From Rhizoclosmatium globosum (lineage: Eukaryota > Chytridiomycota > Chytridiomycetes > Chytridiales > Chytriomycetaceae), in the NCBI GenBank assembly GCA_002104985.1, contig MCGO01000001.1, forward strand, positions 186,001 through 250,000: a DNA stretch of 64,000 bases. Reading direction: 5' to 3'. The notes beneath the pieces were generated by a model, which saw only the letters and a list, made by a program, of their open reading frames with translations, was not told the origin of the DNA and made no database searches. The translations under genes were made by a program, and so were the position numbers. This document shows positions 10,530 to 21,535 of the stretch, one piece after another (within the stretch, counting starts at the first letter, position 1; each line of letters opens with the position of its first letter).

Positions 10530-12473
10530 TCAATTCGTTGTTTCAATGGAAAGGACAGCCTTTGAGTTGGGAACCTCAACCCATGGCGAAGTGTAAAGCA
10601 AATCCTTCTTCTGGTAAATGGCATTGTTGCCACCAACTCCTAGAATCGATCCATCTGGCAACTGGGCTGTGCGGGACACGCAACATGAGCCTTTCACTAT
10701 TTTCCAATCAGCCGTCAGCTTGTCTCGGAGGTAGAGGTATTTATCTGGTCCTGTTCCAAGCAGGGCACCACTGTTCAACACAGTGATATCTATTACAGTG
10801 CCAGAATTCCAGACCACATTCCAACCACCATAAATACCCACTCTCGTATACAAGAGTCCATCCATTCCAACACCAACAAATGTACGCTTGTCTGACAGCA
10901 AGTCAATACTCGTCACAGCGCCAGACCCAACAACTTGAGTACACGAAGTGAGTGTTTGGCAGTGGTAGAGAATATTATCCAAACCCGCAGTGACAAATGA
11001 TCCGTCAGGCATTTGAACCAAATCAAGTGCTTTTGTTTTGGAAAGCAGGCTCCAAGAACCTGCAAGAGAATACTTTCCCCATAGTGTTGAATCCATACCG
11101 ACGCCTACCAAGACAAGTTTTGGAACAGGCATCGCCGAAACTTGAACCACAGAAACAACACTTCCGGTTCCTGGCAAAAACTCCCAATCTGATTCTAGTG
11201 TTGCACGTCGATATAACGCGTATTCACCTCCAACCCCAACAAATCCCCCATTCAACAGCGCGGCAGTACGCGACACGCAGCATGATTTTGGAATTTCGAT
11301 CCACTTTGAAGTTAAAGTGTTTCGGTAAACAAGCGTTGCTTTCAAAGTTGTTCCAAGAATCACACCATTGGTTAACACTGTAACATCAACAACTTTTCCA
11401 GACTCTGCGACCAAGCTCCAGGGCCCAGAAATTCCGGAGCGCGTGTAGAGCTGGTAATCCATTCCAACGCCGATGAAGGTTTTCTTGTCTGTAAGAACGT
11501 CGATACTGATTACTGAGCCAGATCCAGGAACTTGTGTGCAAGTTTCAAGTGTGGGACAGGTGAACAGTGTGTTGTCAATTCCAACAGTGATAAATGAGAG
11601 ATTTGGGAGTTGAATTAAGTCGATGATGGGAGTGCCTGAAACTTGGAACCAAGGACTGGAAGGAGAGAGTTTTTGCCACAAGGTTTTGTCTGTACTGATG
11701 CCAACAAAAATGGGAGCTGGAACAAATGTTCGAGATATGAACGCATAATCAGGATTAAGAGAAACTCCAAAGCCAATGTCAAAAGAGGCGAATGGACTTT
11801 TCTTTGCTCCTGCCAATATATCGATGTGGATTGTGTTGGTTTGTTCTCCACGATCAATGCTAATTGAATACCATATGCTGGGTACTGAAACTTTAAAGTA
11901 GATTCCAATGTACCCATTTTCGATGGTGAATGTCCGAACACTGTTTATGTCAAACATGGACTCGTTGTACACCTTGAAATTGGAAACACCGTTGCCGATC
12001 TGTTTCGAAAAGTTAACGTTGTGCTTATTTTCTTTGGTTTCATTATACTTACCGGGTTAGTAATATCGTCAAAGTTCAGCATCACGGCAACAAAAGCTTC
12101 AGTCTCCAAAACCTCGTCAACCATAAAAGCCACTGGATCGAATCCATGTGAAGAAGCTGAACCAAAAAGGTATTCAACTTGAATATCACTGTGAGGCACC
12201 TTGTCATGGACACTGTCCAAATACACTCCAAACAATTCAAGCAACTCGTCATAAGGATACAAAAAGGGGTGCACGCCAGGATTCGAGATAGGTTGCGGAG
12301 TAGTAGACACGTTCGCTTTTGGTAAGGTTCAGTTTACGAACAGATCCCAGAGCGTACTTACCGGCTGCAATCTTTGAAACGGAAACAGGTACTACCGCGA
12401 AAACAGGTGGTTTCAGCGTTTCAAACGCAAATGTGCTGAAAGCAAGGACGATGAGAGGAGCGAGGAAAATCAT
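10530..12473 (-). CDS. Secreted tectonin-like beta-propeller protein
   Basis: Three exons: 12473-12362, 12315-12053, 11999-10530; 614 residues. The signal peptide is MIFLAPLIVLAFSTFA. About 130 residues of an unrecognised N-terminal domain follow, then a repeat region of tectonin/beta-propeller character. Each blade ends in a pattern like GVGMDYQLYTR, GVGGEYALYRR or GIDNTLFTC. The region is an internal duplication: the block around residues 240-420 and the block around 420-600 share SIDVLTDKKTF/SIDLLSDKRTF, and each contains SCCVSRTA. Tectonin domains of this kind bind glycans in fungal and animal lectins; sugar binding here is inferred. A 26-bp perfect inverted repeat sits 12 nt upstream of the start codon. 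Confidence 0.8.
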
Positions 12474-12484
12474 TTGGACCAATT

Positions 12485-12540
12485 TGTTGGAAGTGTTCAG
12501 CTTTGATTCGGCTTCGAATCAAAGCTGAACACTTCCAACA
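12485..12540. repeat. 26-bp perfect inverted repeat with 4-nt loop
   Basis: The left arm 12485-12510 is the exact reverse complement of the right arm 12515-12540; the loop is GCTT. It lies immediately 5' of the ATG at 12473 on the minus strand, so in a transcript it would form a long 5' UTR hairpin; in DNA it could extrude as a cruciform. No transposon termini or target duplication are visible around it. An A-tract follows at about 12548. Confidence 0.9.
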
Positions 12541-13091
12541 GCCTCATTTCAAAAAAAAAAAGTTGTGAAATAGATTATTAAAAGGTGATGGAAAAATGAA
12601 ATCCAGGACGAAGGTTGATTTCTCTTCTGACTGGAGAAACGGATACATACAGATTTTTCGACTTTACGAAATTTAAGCGGTTGATTCTTCAGCGCTATCG
12701 CACGTGGAGCATTATTTCAAATGAAATGAATTATGCAAACGGAATTGTGAGGGTTTATGGCAGGGTTTGGTGGGCTTGGAAGCCAAAACTGTCTTGGGTG
12801 CTTTCAAATCAAATCAAATTTCCATTAGGGTTATTATTTTGCCGGCGATTAGTGTCGTATTTATTTGGAATGGTTGTGTTCGTGCTGAATTGAACGTTAT
12901 CTTAAATACATAACTCAACAACTGTAGACGAATGATATTGAATAAACAAGGACGAATCAAAGATGAAACATGAATGATGCGTGTGCCATAAAAGCACGTT
13001 CAAATTTGGATAACAAATTCAAGGATAACCAATTCGGGTACACAAAAAGGGAATTGGCTTCAACAATCTTCAACCCTAACAACATTATCTC
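12541..13091. other. Gene-free stretch between divergent genes
   Basis: This 551-bp AT-rich interval separates the divergent tectonin-like and ABCG genes. A 92-codon open frame at 12615-12893 has no family features. I looked for a first ABCG exon encoding a signal peptide and found none. It is probably a bidirectional promoter. Confidence 0.5.
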
Positions 13092-15924
13092 ATGGCTCTC
13101 TGTCCATACCCATCGACAGGATACAATCCATTCACGTTGAACGGTCCACGCAGCAGCGGTAGCGACTGGGTGCTTCCAGCTGCTGCCGATTTGCAGCCAT
13201 TCAATCTGACAGCTGGGATTAAACCTGGTTACGGCTGCTTTACCTGTCCCTCCAGTCCGATCGGTATCCCAATGCTCTCCGACACATCCCTTAATGCAAC
13301 AAGAACACTCGACTCCATGTGCCCCAAGGGCTTCTTCTGTCCATACCTTGATGTTGCTAATCCCTTGACTTGGCCAGTCTACTGTCCACCAACTCCGTCC
13401 TGTCTTGCAACAAGACTCGGTACATTTGTGGCCTGTAAGTACCCTCAGGGATACTATGAGCCATTTGCCTGCCCAGGTGGATTCTATTGCCCATCGCCTA
13501 AGGAGGTGTTTGTATGGTATGAATGATACTGATTTTCAATCAATTTATGCTGAACACTCAATTATTGTAGCCCTGCTGGATCGTACTGCCTCACTGGAAG
13601 CTCTGCTCCTCGTGCATGTATCTTTGGAAGCTACTGTCCCACTGGAAGCACCGTCGAGAAGCATTACGGGTTCTTGATCCTTGTTTTGATCATTGATGCA
13701 TTGCTCGCTGCCGTTTTCTTGTACTATCGATTGCGCGAGCTGAAGGCGAACAATGAACCAACTTCTGCGTTGATTCCTTATGCCCTCCAGAAAGCATACT
13801 CGGACTTTTCGTCTCGTTACCTTAAGAAGAAAGAAGCCGGCAAAGCCAGTTCTTCGCCTGCGACGTCTCCAGCTGCTTCAAAGTCGGCGTTGGTCGTCAA
13901 CAAGGGTTCAGCTGCTGGCGCTGTTGCTGAGAATATTTCAATTTTGACATCTGGATTCAAGAAAGGATTGGAAGGACACGACGACTTGCGGATGAACTAC
14001 AAGTTTGAGGATTTGTCTCTCAAGCTTGCAACTGGAAAGCAGATTTTGAAGGGTGTTTCTGGTGAGATTAAAGCTGGACGCATGACTGCGATTATGGGTC
14101 CTTCTGGTATGTCTTTCGCCAGTCTAGCTTCCAATTTGCTTAACTTTTTCCACAGGTGCTGGAAAGACAACCTTCATGAATGTGTTGATGGGAAAAGTTT
14201 CTCGTACTGATGGTTCCCTCCGTATCAACAACGTTGTTGCCGAGATGCAAACCTACCGCAAGATTATCGGTTACGTTCCTCAAGATGATGTCATGATTTC
14301 TGAACTCACTGTGCGTGAGAATATTTTGTACTCTGCCAGAGTCCGTTTGCCACAAACCTGGTCGAACCAAGAAGTTGAAGACCACGTTGACTCGTTGTTG
14401 AAAGCACTCAAGTACGTGGTCTTTTCTTTTGAGAATTATCTCTAACCGCGTTATTTTAGCCTCGCACATGTTTCCAACTCGAGAATTGGAAGCACATTGG
14501 AACGCGGTATTTCTGGAGGTCAGAGAAAGCGTGTCAATATTGGTCTCGAGCTTGCAGCTGGTTCGTCATTATCTGATTCTGATACTGATGGCTAACTGAT
14601 TGACGTAGCTCCACTCTCTATTTTCTTGGATGAGCCAACCTCTGGTCTTGATTCTACTGCTGCTTTGGATGTTGCCAACATCATGTCCTCCATTTCTCGT
14701 CTGGGCCTTACTATTGTCGCTGTCATTCACCAACCGCGTCTCGAAATCTTTGAAGCCTTTGACGACGTTCTCATGATTGCTCCAGGTGGTCTTACCGCTT
14801 ACATTGGGCCTGTTGACCAAGTCCAAGACTATTTCAAGTCCCTTGGTTTCGTTTTCGATACCAGATTGAATCCTGCCGATGTTCTCATGGATATTCTTTC
14901 TGGACGTGGTGAATTGGAGCCAGGAGTTCCAGCTGAACGTCAACAGGTGGATAGTATTGTTCAAGAATGGATCAATCGTTCTGAGAACAAGAATTCTCTT
15001 GCGAAAGCTGATGTTGGTCATGTTGATAAGCAAGAAGACCTCGATGCTATTTCTGCAATGGCTGACATTAGTGCAAAGCGTGGTGCCTCATTTTCACGTC
15101 AAGTTATTCTGTCCCATAATCGTTCCATTGTGCAGCAAACTCGTTTAGTGGGTGCATTTGTGATGGAAGCTGCTCTAGGAGCCATTGCAGGTGTTATGAT
15201 GGGTATGTCTGCGCCAGAAGGCGAAGCGTACCAAGGTATTTTGAACGCACCCTTCTCTGCCATTTCTGGATCCCAAAACTCTGTCTTCTTGGGCATGATT
15301 GGAATGGTGAATGGTATTGTTATTGCTCTTGTTGGTGCCCCACCTGCTGTTAAGGTGTTTGGTGAGGAAATGGCAATTTACTACCGTGAAGCTGCTGCTG
15401 GTCATAGCAAGCCCGCATACTTTTTGGGCAAGAATGTGTCGATCATATACCGTATTGCTTTGGCTGCAGCACACTTTACTGCTGTGTACTATCTTTTGGC
15501 ACACCCTCCAATCAACCTTGGTCTCCAGTATGCTGCCATGTTCCTCAACTTTTTCGGAATTTACGGAATGGCTATGATTGTTTCCATGGTGATTCGTCGT
15601 GAAAACGCTCCATTGATGGCTGTGACTCTCGGAATGATTTTTGGAGTTCTATGTGGATTCGCACCAACCTTGAAGGCGGCTGCAAGACAAGGAATTCTTT
15701 GGCTGTTCAACATTGGTGTTAACAGATATGCGTCTGAGACTTTGTTTATCGCGTGGATTGAGCCCTACAATGACATTTACGACCCTGAAGTTCCCAACGG
15801 GTACTTTGGATATGAAATGGGAAAAACGACGAGAAACCTCCTCGTGATGGTTGCCGTCTCCGTTGCTTACCGCATTGTTGCATTCGTCTTGCTTGTGACA
15901 TTTAACCGTGACAAGCAAAAGTAG
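13092..15924 (+). CDS. ABCG half-transporter with Cys-rich N-domain
   Basis: Five exons: 13092-13516, 13571-14106, 14156-14411, 14460-14560, 14609-15924; 877 residues. The N-terminal about 190 residues are a Cys-rich extracellular-type domain with repeats such as CPKGFFCP, CPGGFYCP and CPAGSYC, then one membrane helix. The nucleotide-binding domain has Walker A GPSGAGKTT (about 318-326), the signature ISGGQRKR (about 423-430) and Walker B FLDEPTSGLDS (about 445-455). An ABC2-type membrane domain follows with YREAAAGHSKPAYFLGKN. This architecture is that of the ABCG24/ABCG28-like subfamily of plants and fungi. The substrate is unknown. No signal peptide precedes the Cys-rich part, so a further upstream exon may be missing from the model. 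Confidence 0.88.
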
Positions 15925-16022
15925 AGCATATCGATCATTTGATTTTATCTTGAATAAAAAGACATCATAAAGTACTGTACATTGTGTTGTACATTGTTCT
16001 TGTCATTGTTTCGTTGAACTGA

Positions 16023-18142
16023 ATGCTTTCCAGCCGTCAACTTCTCCTCGCAATCGCAGCCATCGCTGTGATCAACCTTCTCGCATGGAACTTGATGATG
16101 GCGTCATTCACCGACGCCTCGAAGGAAGACAGCGAGTCAAGTGTGCCAAGACAAGCCAATGCCAACCCGTCCTCGCCCTCTGCAACAGCTGCAACAGCAA
16201 TAACCCACACAAAACCTGCATTAACAACCAGCAATAAAACTCAATCTCAGAACTCTGACATCAACAACCCTGCTACACCACCTGAATCGATCTGCTCCAC
16301 AATCAATGGCCAACTTCGTCAGCCTACAGACCCCATCCCGCCCTTCTACGACTTCTTTGTCCACACAGGAGACCTCGAATCCCTAAACCTCCGTCTCCGC
16401 ACCCTCTCCCCCTTCATAGACACATTCTACATTGTCTTTCCAACTCAAGACTGGAAAGGAAACCAACTCACAACACCATCACCCCCTCTCTCGTCTCTTG
16501 CAACGACCAAAAAAGTCGTGAAATGGATCTTGAAGGGTGGAACAGGCGAAGTTGATCCCAAAAACACGTATTCAAAGTTTGAAAAGGGGTTGTTTGATTC
16601 TGCGTGGGAGCATTTGAAAGGACAGAAACTCGCGAAGGGAAGCTTGGTGTTGGCTGGAAGAGAGGAGGAGCTTCCGCGAACGTCGGTGATTGAGTTGTTC
16701 AAGAAGTGTACAGTTGGGAATGATTTGAATGCGTTGGAAATGGAGGCGTTCTTGTATGGGTACCAGTATCGTCGGTTAAAACAGCCGTCTATTTATTCGA
16801 AGGTGTTGGTATGGGGAGATGACGTTCTTGCTTTGGATGGGGAAGCAATTCGCGATGGAATCAAGCAGCAGCAGGTAAGCATGTTTATCTAAATCCTCGT
16901 TTATTAATTTGTAATATTGTTCAGATTATTAAGAAGGCGGGATGGTACTGCGAATCATGTTATGTTAATGCGTCAACTGCATCAATTCGATTTGGCCATG
17001 GCGAAGATCTTGTGGAGAAATGGGTTCAATATGGCAATGTACTGGACTTTGAGGTTGTCAATCCACCATTATATCAGCCTGAGTTAATGACAGATTTGCC
17101 CATGGAAGTAACGATGCATCCAGAACGTTACTCGCACATGATTCAACGAAAAAACGCATTTGGCGGTTTCAAAGACCTTCGGGAGAAAGTTCGTCTCTCG
17201 CAATACAAAACGTATACTTGCGAGGAACTTGGCGGGAAGCCACAAACTCCAAGTGAAACCAAACCAAGAATTTTGGATTACATCATGTACAATGGCGAGC
17301 AAGATATTCTCGAAGTGAGATTAAACACATTGGGTCCTATAGTAGACAAGTTTCTACTTGCCGAGACGAATTGGACGTTCACAGGAAAATCCAAGGAATT
17401 CAAATTCCCATCATTGAAAAACAATCCAACATTTGCGAAATACTGGGACAAGATTGTTCACGTTCAAGTGGATCCTCCATTGAAGGACGAAGGTCATTGG
17501 GCTCGAGAACATCACAACCGTAACCAAGGACTAAAGCAAGGGCTTCAACTTGTTCCCCCGAAAGAAGGCGATTTCATATTCATGTCCGATTTAGACGAAA
17601 TTTGGCGTCCATCCGTAGCAGAAGCGCTCACAAAGTGTACAGACTTTGAGCATCCCATCTTCACATTGTCTCTTGCATTCCACTATTATAGCTACGAATA
17701 CAAACGAAATGACGCATGGGGAAATGGTCGAATCATGCGATGGAGCAAGACTGATTCTGTCGAAACCGTAGACTGTCAAAAGATCCGATATGGACTCGTT
17801 TATCAGCACGTTCCACAAGCTGGATGGCATTGCAGTTGGTGTTTTGGAAACATGACGGAAGTGTTGGACAAGGTGCAATCCTATTCTCATCAAGAACACA
17901 ATCGACCCGAATACCTTACGCGAGAAAACATTTTGAGCGGATTCCGATATGGGTATGATTTGTTTGGGAGGAATGGGGATCAGTTTCAGTATGTGGAGGA
18001 TAATTTGGATGTGCCTGATTGGATTGCGGCGAATCGCGAGCGGTTTGAGTATGCTTTGTATCGACGGAATGAGTGGGCGGGTTTCGTGGACATTAAGGAG
18101 GAGCTGACAGCGAAACAAACTGACGTTCAAATAAAGTTATGA
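16023..18142 (+). CDS. Two-domain GT17 glycosyltransferase (MGAT3-like)
   Basis: Two exons: 16023-16874 and 16925-18142; 689 residues. It is a type II membrane protein (signal anchor about residues 7-28) with a Ser/Thr-rich stem, then two tandem GT17-like domains. Domain 2 (about 400-680) is a complete beta-1,4-mannosyl-glycoprotein N-acetylglucosaminyltransferase-type fold: RLNTLGPIVDKF, the DxD-bearing MSDLDEIWRP (DLD at 506-508) and AGWHCSWCFG. Domain 1 (about 108-390) aligns with the same landmarks (RLRTLSPFIDTF, AGWYCESC), but the DxD position reads AGREEEL at 211-217, so it is probably catalytically dead. MGAT3 adds bisecting GlcNAc in the Golgi; the acceptor here is unknown. Confidence 0.83.
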
Positions 18143-18293
18143 TTGTCGCTGGTTTTCGTTCTTGTCTTCAATAACTTCATCTAGAAGTTTTCAAGAGCTC
18201 AGAATAGTAGAAATACGTGTTTATTCTACTGTCATAGAATAATGCGATGGTAGGAACTCAGGAGTTGAGAAGAGTAATCGTTCCACATCTACT

Positions 18294-18707
18294 TTACTTA
18301 GTGTACTGTAGAAATTATATTAGCAGCGAAAGACAACTAGCATTAAAACTTGCGTTCGAAGTAACAGGAGTCTGGTATTCCTTGCGCCTTGAGTCTCCAA
18401 CTGCCTCCATTGCTTGTTGGTTGTGTGTCTTGACGACTTGGTCTCGCAAGTCTTACAAGACATAGAAATCGATCAGGAAACGCTTTTTCCCAAGTTGCGA
18501 CAGTTACCCTTCAAGTTGATGTCCGTTTCCTTCTTCTCGTTCACCTGCAGAGTCTTTTGGTTTCCCCACCTCTGGTCCTTTTCCGACACGTCGTTGACAA
18601 AGTCTGGATCCGTGTCCTATTAATGTAGATAGTTATTATTGACAGATAGCTTGAGGCGGGCCAGGCAGGACACGCACCCAATCGTCGTCATCCTTCTTTG
18701 GCGGCAT
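18294..18707 (-). CDS. Small acidic/polar protein, spliced
   Basis: A tiny split gene not visible as any single open frame. Exons 18707-18678 (MPPKKDDDDW), 18616-18508 (contains DPDFVNDVSEKDQRWGNQ) and 18451 onward (DLRDQVVKTHNQQAMEAVGD). The third exon either reads to a stop at 18315 (91 residues) or is cut again by a 60-nt intron (GTTACT...TCTACAG) to end in YTK and a stop at 18294. Phases close in both cases. The protein is hydrophilic with no domain I recognise. The start is 37 nt from the start of the divergent gene at 18745, so they share a promoter. Confidence 0.6.
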
Positions 18708-18744
18708 TTTAAAACAATACGAAAGTAACGAAACAAAGGAGACA

Positions 18745-19050
18745 ATGGAGGCCTCGTTCGTCGGAAGCGAAGCCCTCGACGCGCGTGTCGCACCAAAACT
18801 TCTTCTTTCGGCGCAGGCAAAGACCGGCGCCGGCGTCGACGCGGCACTCGCAGCCGCCGCGGCAATTACTCATCGCATCGCAAACAACGCCGCGCCAGAC
18901 TTTGCAGCCCTCGATCCGCAAATCGCAAAGGTAGAATTTGCTGTTGCGAGAGTCGGTCGCGGCGTCGACCAGCTGCGCCAACTCTCAGACGTTCAGGCGA
19001 AGACTCTCAACCAAACTCTCGATGCGTGTCTCAGTCTGCTCAAACTATGA
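18745..19050 (+). CDS. Small helical protein, possibly BORC-subunit-like
   Basis: Single exon, 101 residues, Ala/Leu-rich and predicted entirely helical, with unusually GC-rich codons for this window. Heptad-like spacing runs through LDPQIAKVEFAVARVGRG and LSDVQAKTLNQTLDACLSLL. The size and helical pattern (two helices, the second preceding a Leu-rich end) recall small BLOC-1/BORC subunits such as BORCS7, but I cannot support this beyond a vague pattern. It is head to head with the small gene at 18294-18707. Confidence 0.55.
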   Translation: MEASFVGSEALDARVAPKLLLSAQAKTGAGVDAALAAAAAITHRIANNAAPDFAALDPQIAKVEFAVARVGRGVDQLRQLSDVQAKTLNQTLDACLSLLKL

Positions 19051-19073
19051 CATTCGAAATAAAAACTCGGCAT

Positions 19074-21220
19074 TTATTCCTCTGTAAAGTACGACACGAA
19101 TTCTTCGTTCTCGCCCATCTCAACTAACCCTGTTACAGGCGTTGTTGGGAGCCGTTTCTGCTTGATGAGGAATTCCTGACGATGGCAATATTAGTAATTA
19201 TAAACGAATCGACGTTGAAATACCTGTCCCAGAGTCACACTGTCGCGTCGGAGCCATTCAGGGCACTTGCTCCCCACCCACACAAACACCTGCGTGACAG
19301 CATCCAAGAAAAATACTCCAGTCGAATTCAAATGACTGCGATAGAGTACAGTTCTCTCTACTTCAAAGTATTCCAAGCTACGGACGAGATTGGTTTCAGT
19401 TGCCCTATACAATACGAAACCATCCACTTGTTCAATGTATGGATCTGGTTTCGCAATTTCTTGATGAAAGAATGGTGTCTTGTCCTTATACCTCCATGAA
19501 TTATGTGGAGGCGGCACTACTGGGTTTCCATCTTCATCAAGAACTTCCTCCATATTCTCAAGTGCCTCTTCTTCTTTCTCTTTTTGCCACACATCGAGCC
19601 GAACTTCAGATGCAGTCAAATCGTTGAAAAGATTCTTGGTGGGAATTCCAAGCGTGATCCAGATTTTGTTGATGATAATGTCCTTTTCGTCTTTGGAGTG
19701 TAATTGCATTAGCGACAGTGATTTCAAACCGGATATAATGCGTACCTATAAATTCCACCTTTCCGTGACCACGAACGGCAGCAACTTCTTTTGCCCATTC
19801 CATTGCAACTGCTTTCTCCACTTCCAAATCACTCTTTTGACTGAACGCCCCTCCTGTCCCAATACTGCTTATTTCCAGATTACTTCTCTCCGGACTCGTT
19901 CCATTGTTCGTATTCAGCCCACTATCAACTTTTGCAGTCACAGTACTCCCCTCATTCTTCACAACACCAACACTACCACCGTCACCACCTCCACAGAACA
20001 CCCACACAAACCCAACACCTTCAAAAACATACACGCCTTCTCTCACAACCTGAAACCCTTTCGCACCCCACACCTTCCACCCTTCCGGAACAACACGTCC
20101 ATCCAAAAGCCGATTTGCAGTTGGTGGTTTACCAGCCGCCTCATCTTCATCTTCCTCCTCCCCTTCCTCCAACGGCGGTACATCGGTTTCAAAGCCTTTA
20201 CTCAATGTAATCTGCTCAAGCACGATACTCTCGCTCGGAGCGTTCTTACGAACACGTGATGCGCGATGAACTCGAAACAAATGGGGTCGCGTTTGCGGAA
20301 GTATTGTCTGATTGTATATCCAAAACGGTGGTGCATCGTGTGGGTACAAGAGTGCTTCCTGTTGGGAGGGTGGGTTCGTTGGAGCAGTCATATAGCGTTG
20401 GGTTATCGCTTCTGTCATGTATTCTGTTTGTCGTTGTTGTCGCTGGGAACTCAACGACTTGGCAAAAAGGACGGCTTCCGCAAAGTTTAGCTTTCCAGAT
20501 GGTGTTTCTGGAGTTGCGGAGAGGGCTGTTGCCGTATCGATAACCGGGTTTGCTTTTTGGAAGGTGGCGAGGAGATGGGCTTGGTTGAAGGCGTTAGGTG
20601 GGATTTGGAAGCGATCGCCGTTTGTGTATCGAAGGTATTTGAAGTGGGAGAGGAAGAGCGTAGATTCGGTGTGCTGATGTTCTTTATGGAAAGCACAGTT
20701 TTGGAGGCCGATGTCTGTGAGGTTTAATTGTTGGTTGAGACGTTTGAGAAGTAAGTAAACTTACATTCACGAATCTCCCGTCCTTTGAAAAAGGTGTGAC
20801 CAACATCGATTTCAGATGCTTCTGCGCCAATCCAGACGAATATGTCTGTGTATTGGGAGGTACCACGCCTACGCGACTATTTATGTCATATGTTAGAATA
20901 GCAATGATAAATATTGATACGGTACATTTACAATAACATAGCTGTTTTTGTTGAAAAACCAGCCATATTCAAGTTCACATACAAGCTTTAGCGTCATTTC
21001 TCTTGCAATCCAGACTTTCATTTCCCTGTAACGAATCAGCCAAATAGCAGGTAATAGGATTATCAATTTACGTTTTCTGACCGGCAGCGGAGTAGAGGGA
21101 GGCAACGTAGCGCTTTACGCGAGCAGCATTACGAGATATCAATGGAGCTGAATCTATTGCAGTTATGGAAGGCAATACTGGAGGCGGGCCCTCAAGAACA
21201 ATAATCGGCGGGTCTGACAT
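19074..21220 (-). CDS. Gelsolin/villin-repeat actin-binding protein
   Basis: Six exons: 21220-21072, 21025-20932, 20876-20765, 20714-19746, 19690-19224, 19175-19074; 630 residues. Gelsolin repeats are evident: the first has VWIAREMTLKLV, the GWFFNKNSYVI strand and RRRGTSQYTDIFVWIG (about 51-95); the last has GVFFLDAVTQVFVWVGSK (about 565-585). Between them lie further repeat-like stretches and an acidic Glu/Asp-rich insert (PPLEEGEEEDEDE). Such proteins sever or cap actin filaments in a calcium-dependent way. The divergence of the middle repeats suggests fewer canonical calcium sites than gelsolin. The stop overlaps an AATAAA signal. Confidence 0.8.
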
Positions 21221-21535
21221 GGATATTGCGGTTTGGGCAATTGAATTGTTTTCGTTTTCACCAAGTTCCAGAAGATGCCAATTTTAGAAACTCGAAAAAC
21301 AACAAACATTCGAAAGAATAAGTAGAAACAATTGTAAGCAGGTGGTTGCTCGATCATAACCTTATCGTTCCTTCGATTCTGCGCTTTCATTCATCATCCA
21401 TAAATTGCTTTCTACTTGAAAATCATGGACAAGACAAGATATTTATTCGTAACGGATTCGCAACGAATTCGTGCAATCTTCAAGTCATCCGTTTGTTTTT
21501 CACTTTTCTTCAAACGGTTCGTCAAATGAGGAAAT

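Noticed and set aside
12615..12893. 92-codon plus-strand frame between the tectonin-like and ABCG genes
   Set aside because: No ATG context, no domain, no splice sites linking it in frame to the ABCG gene.
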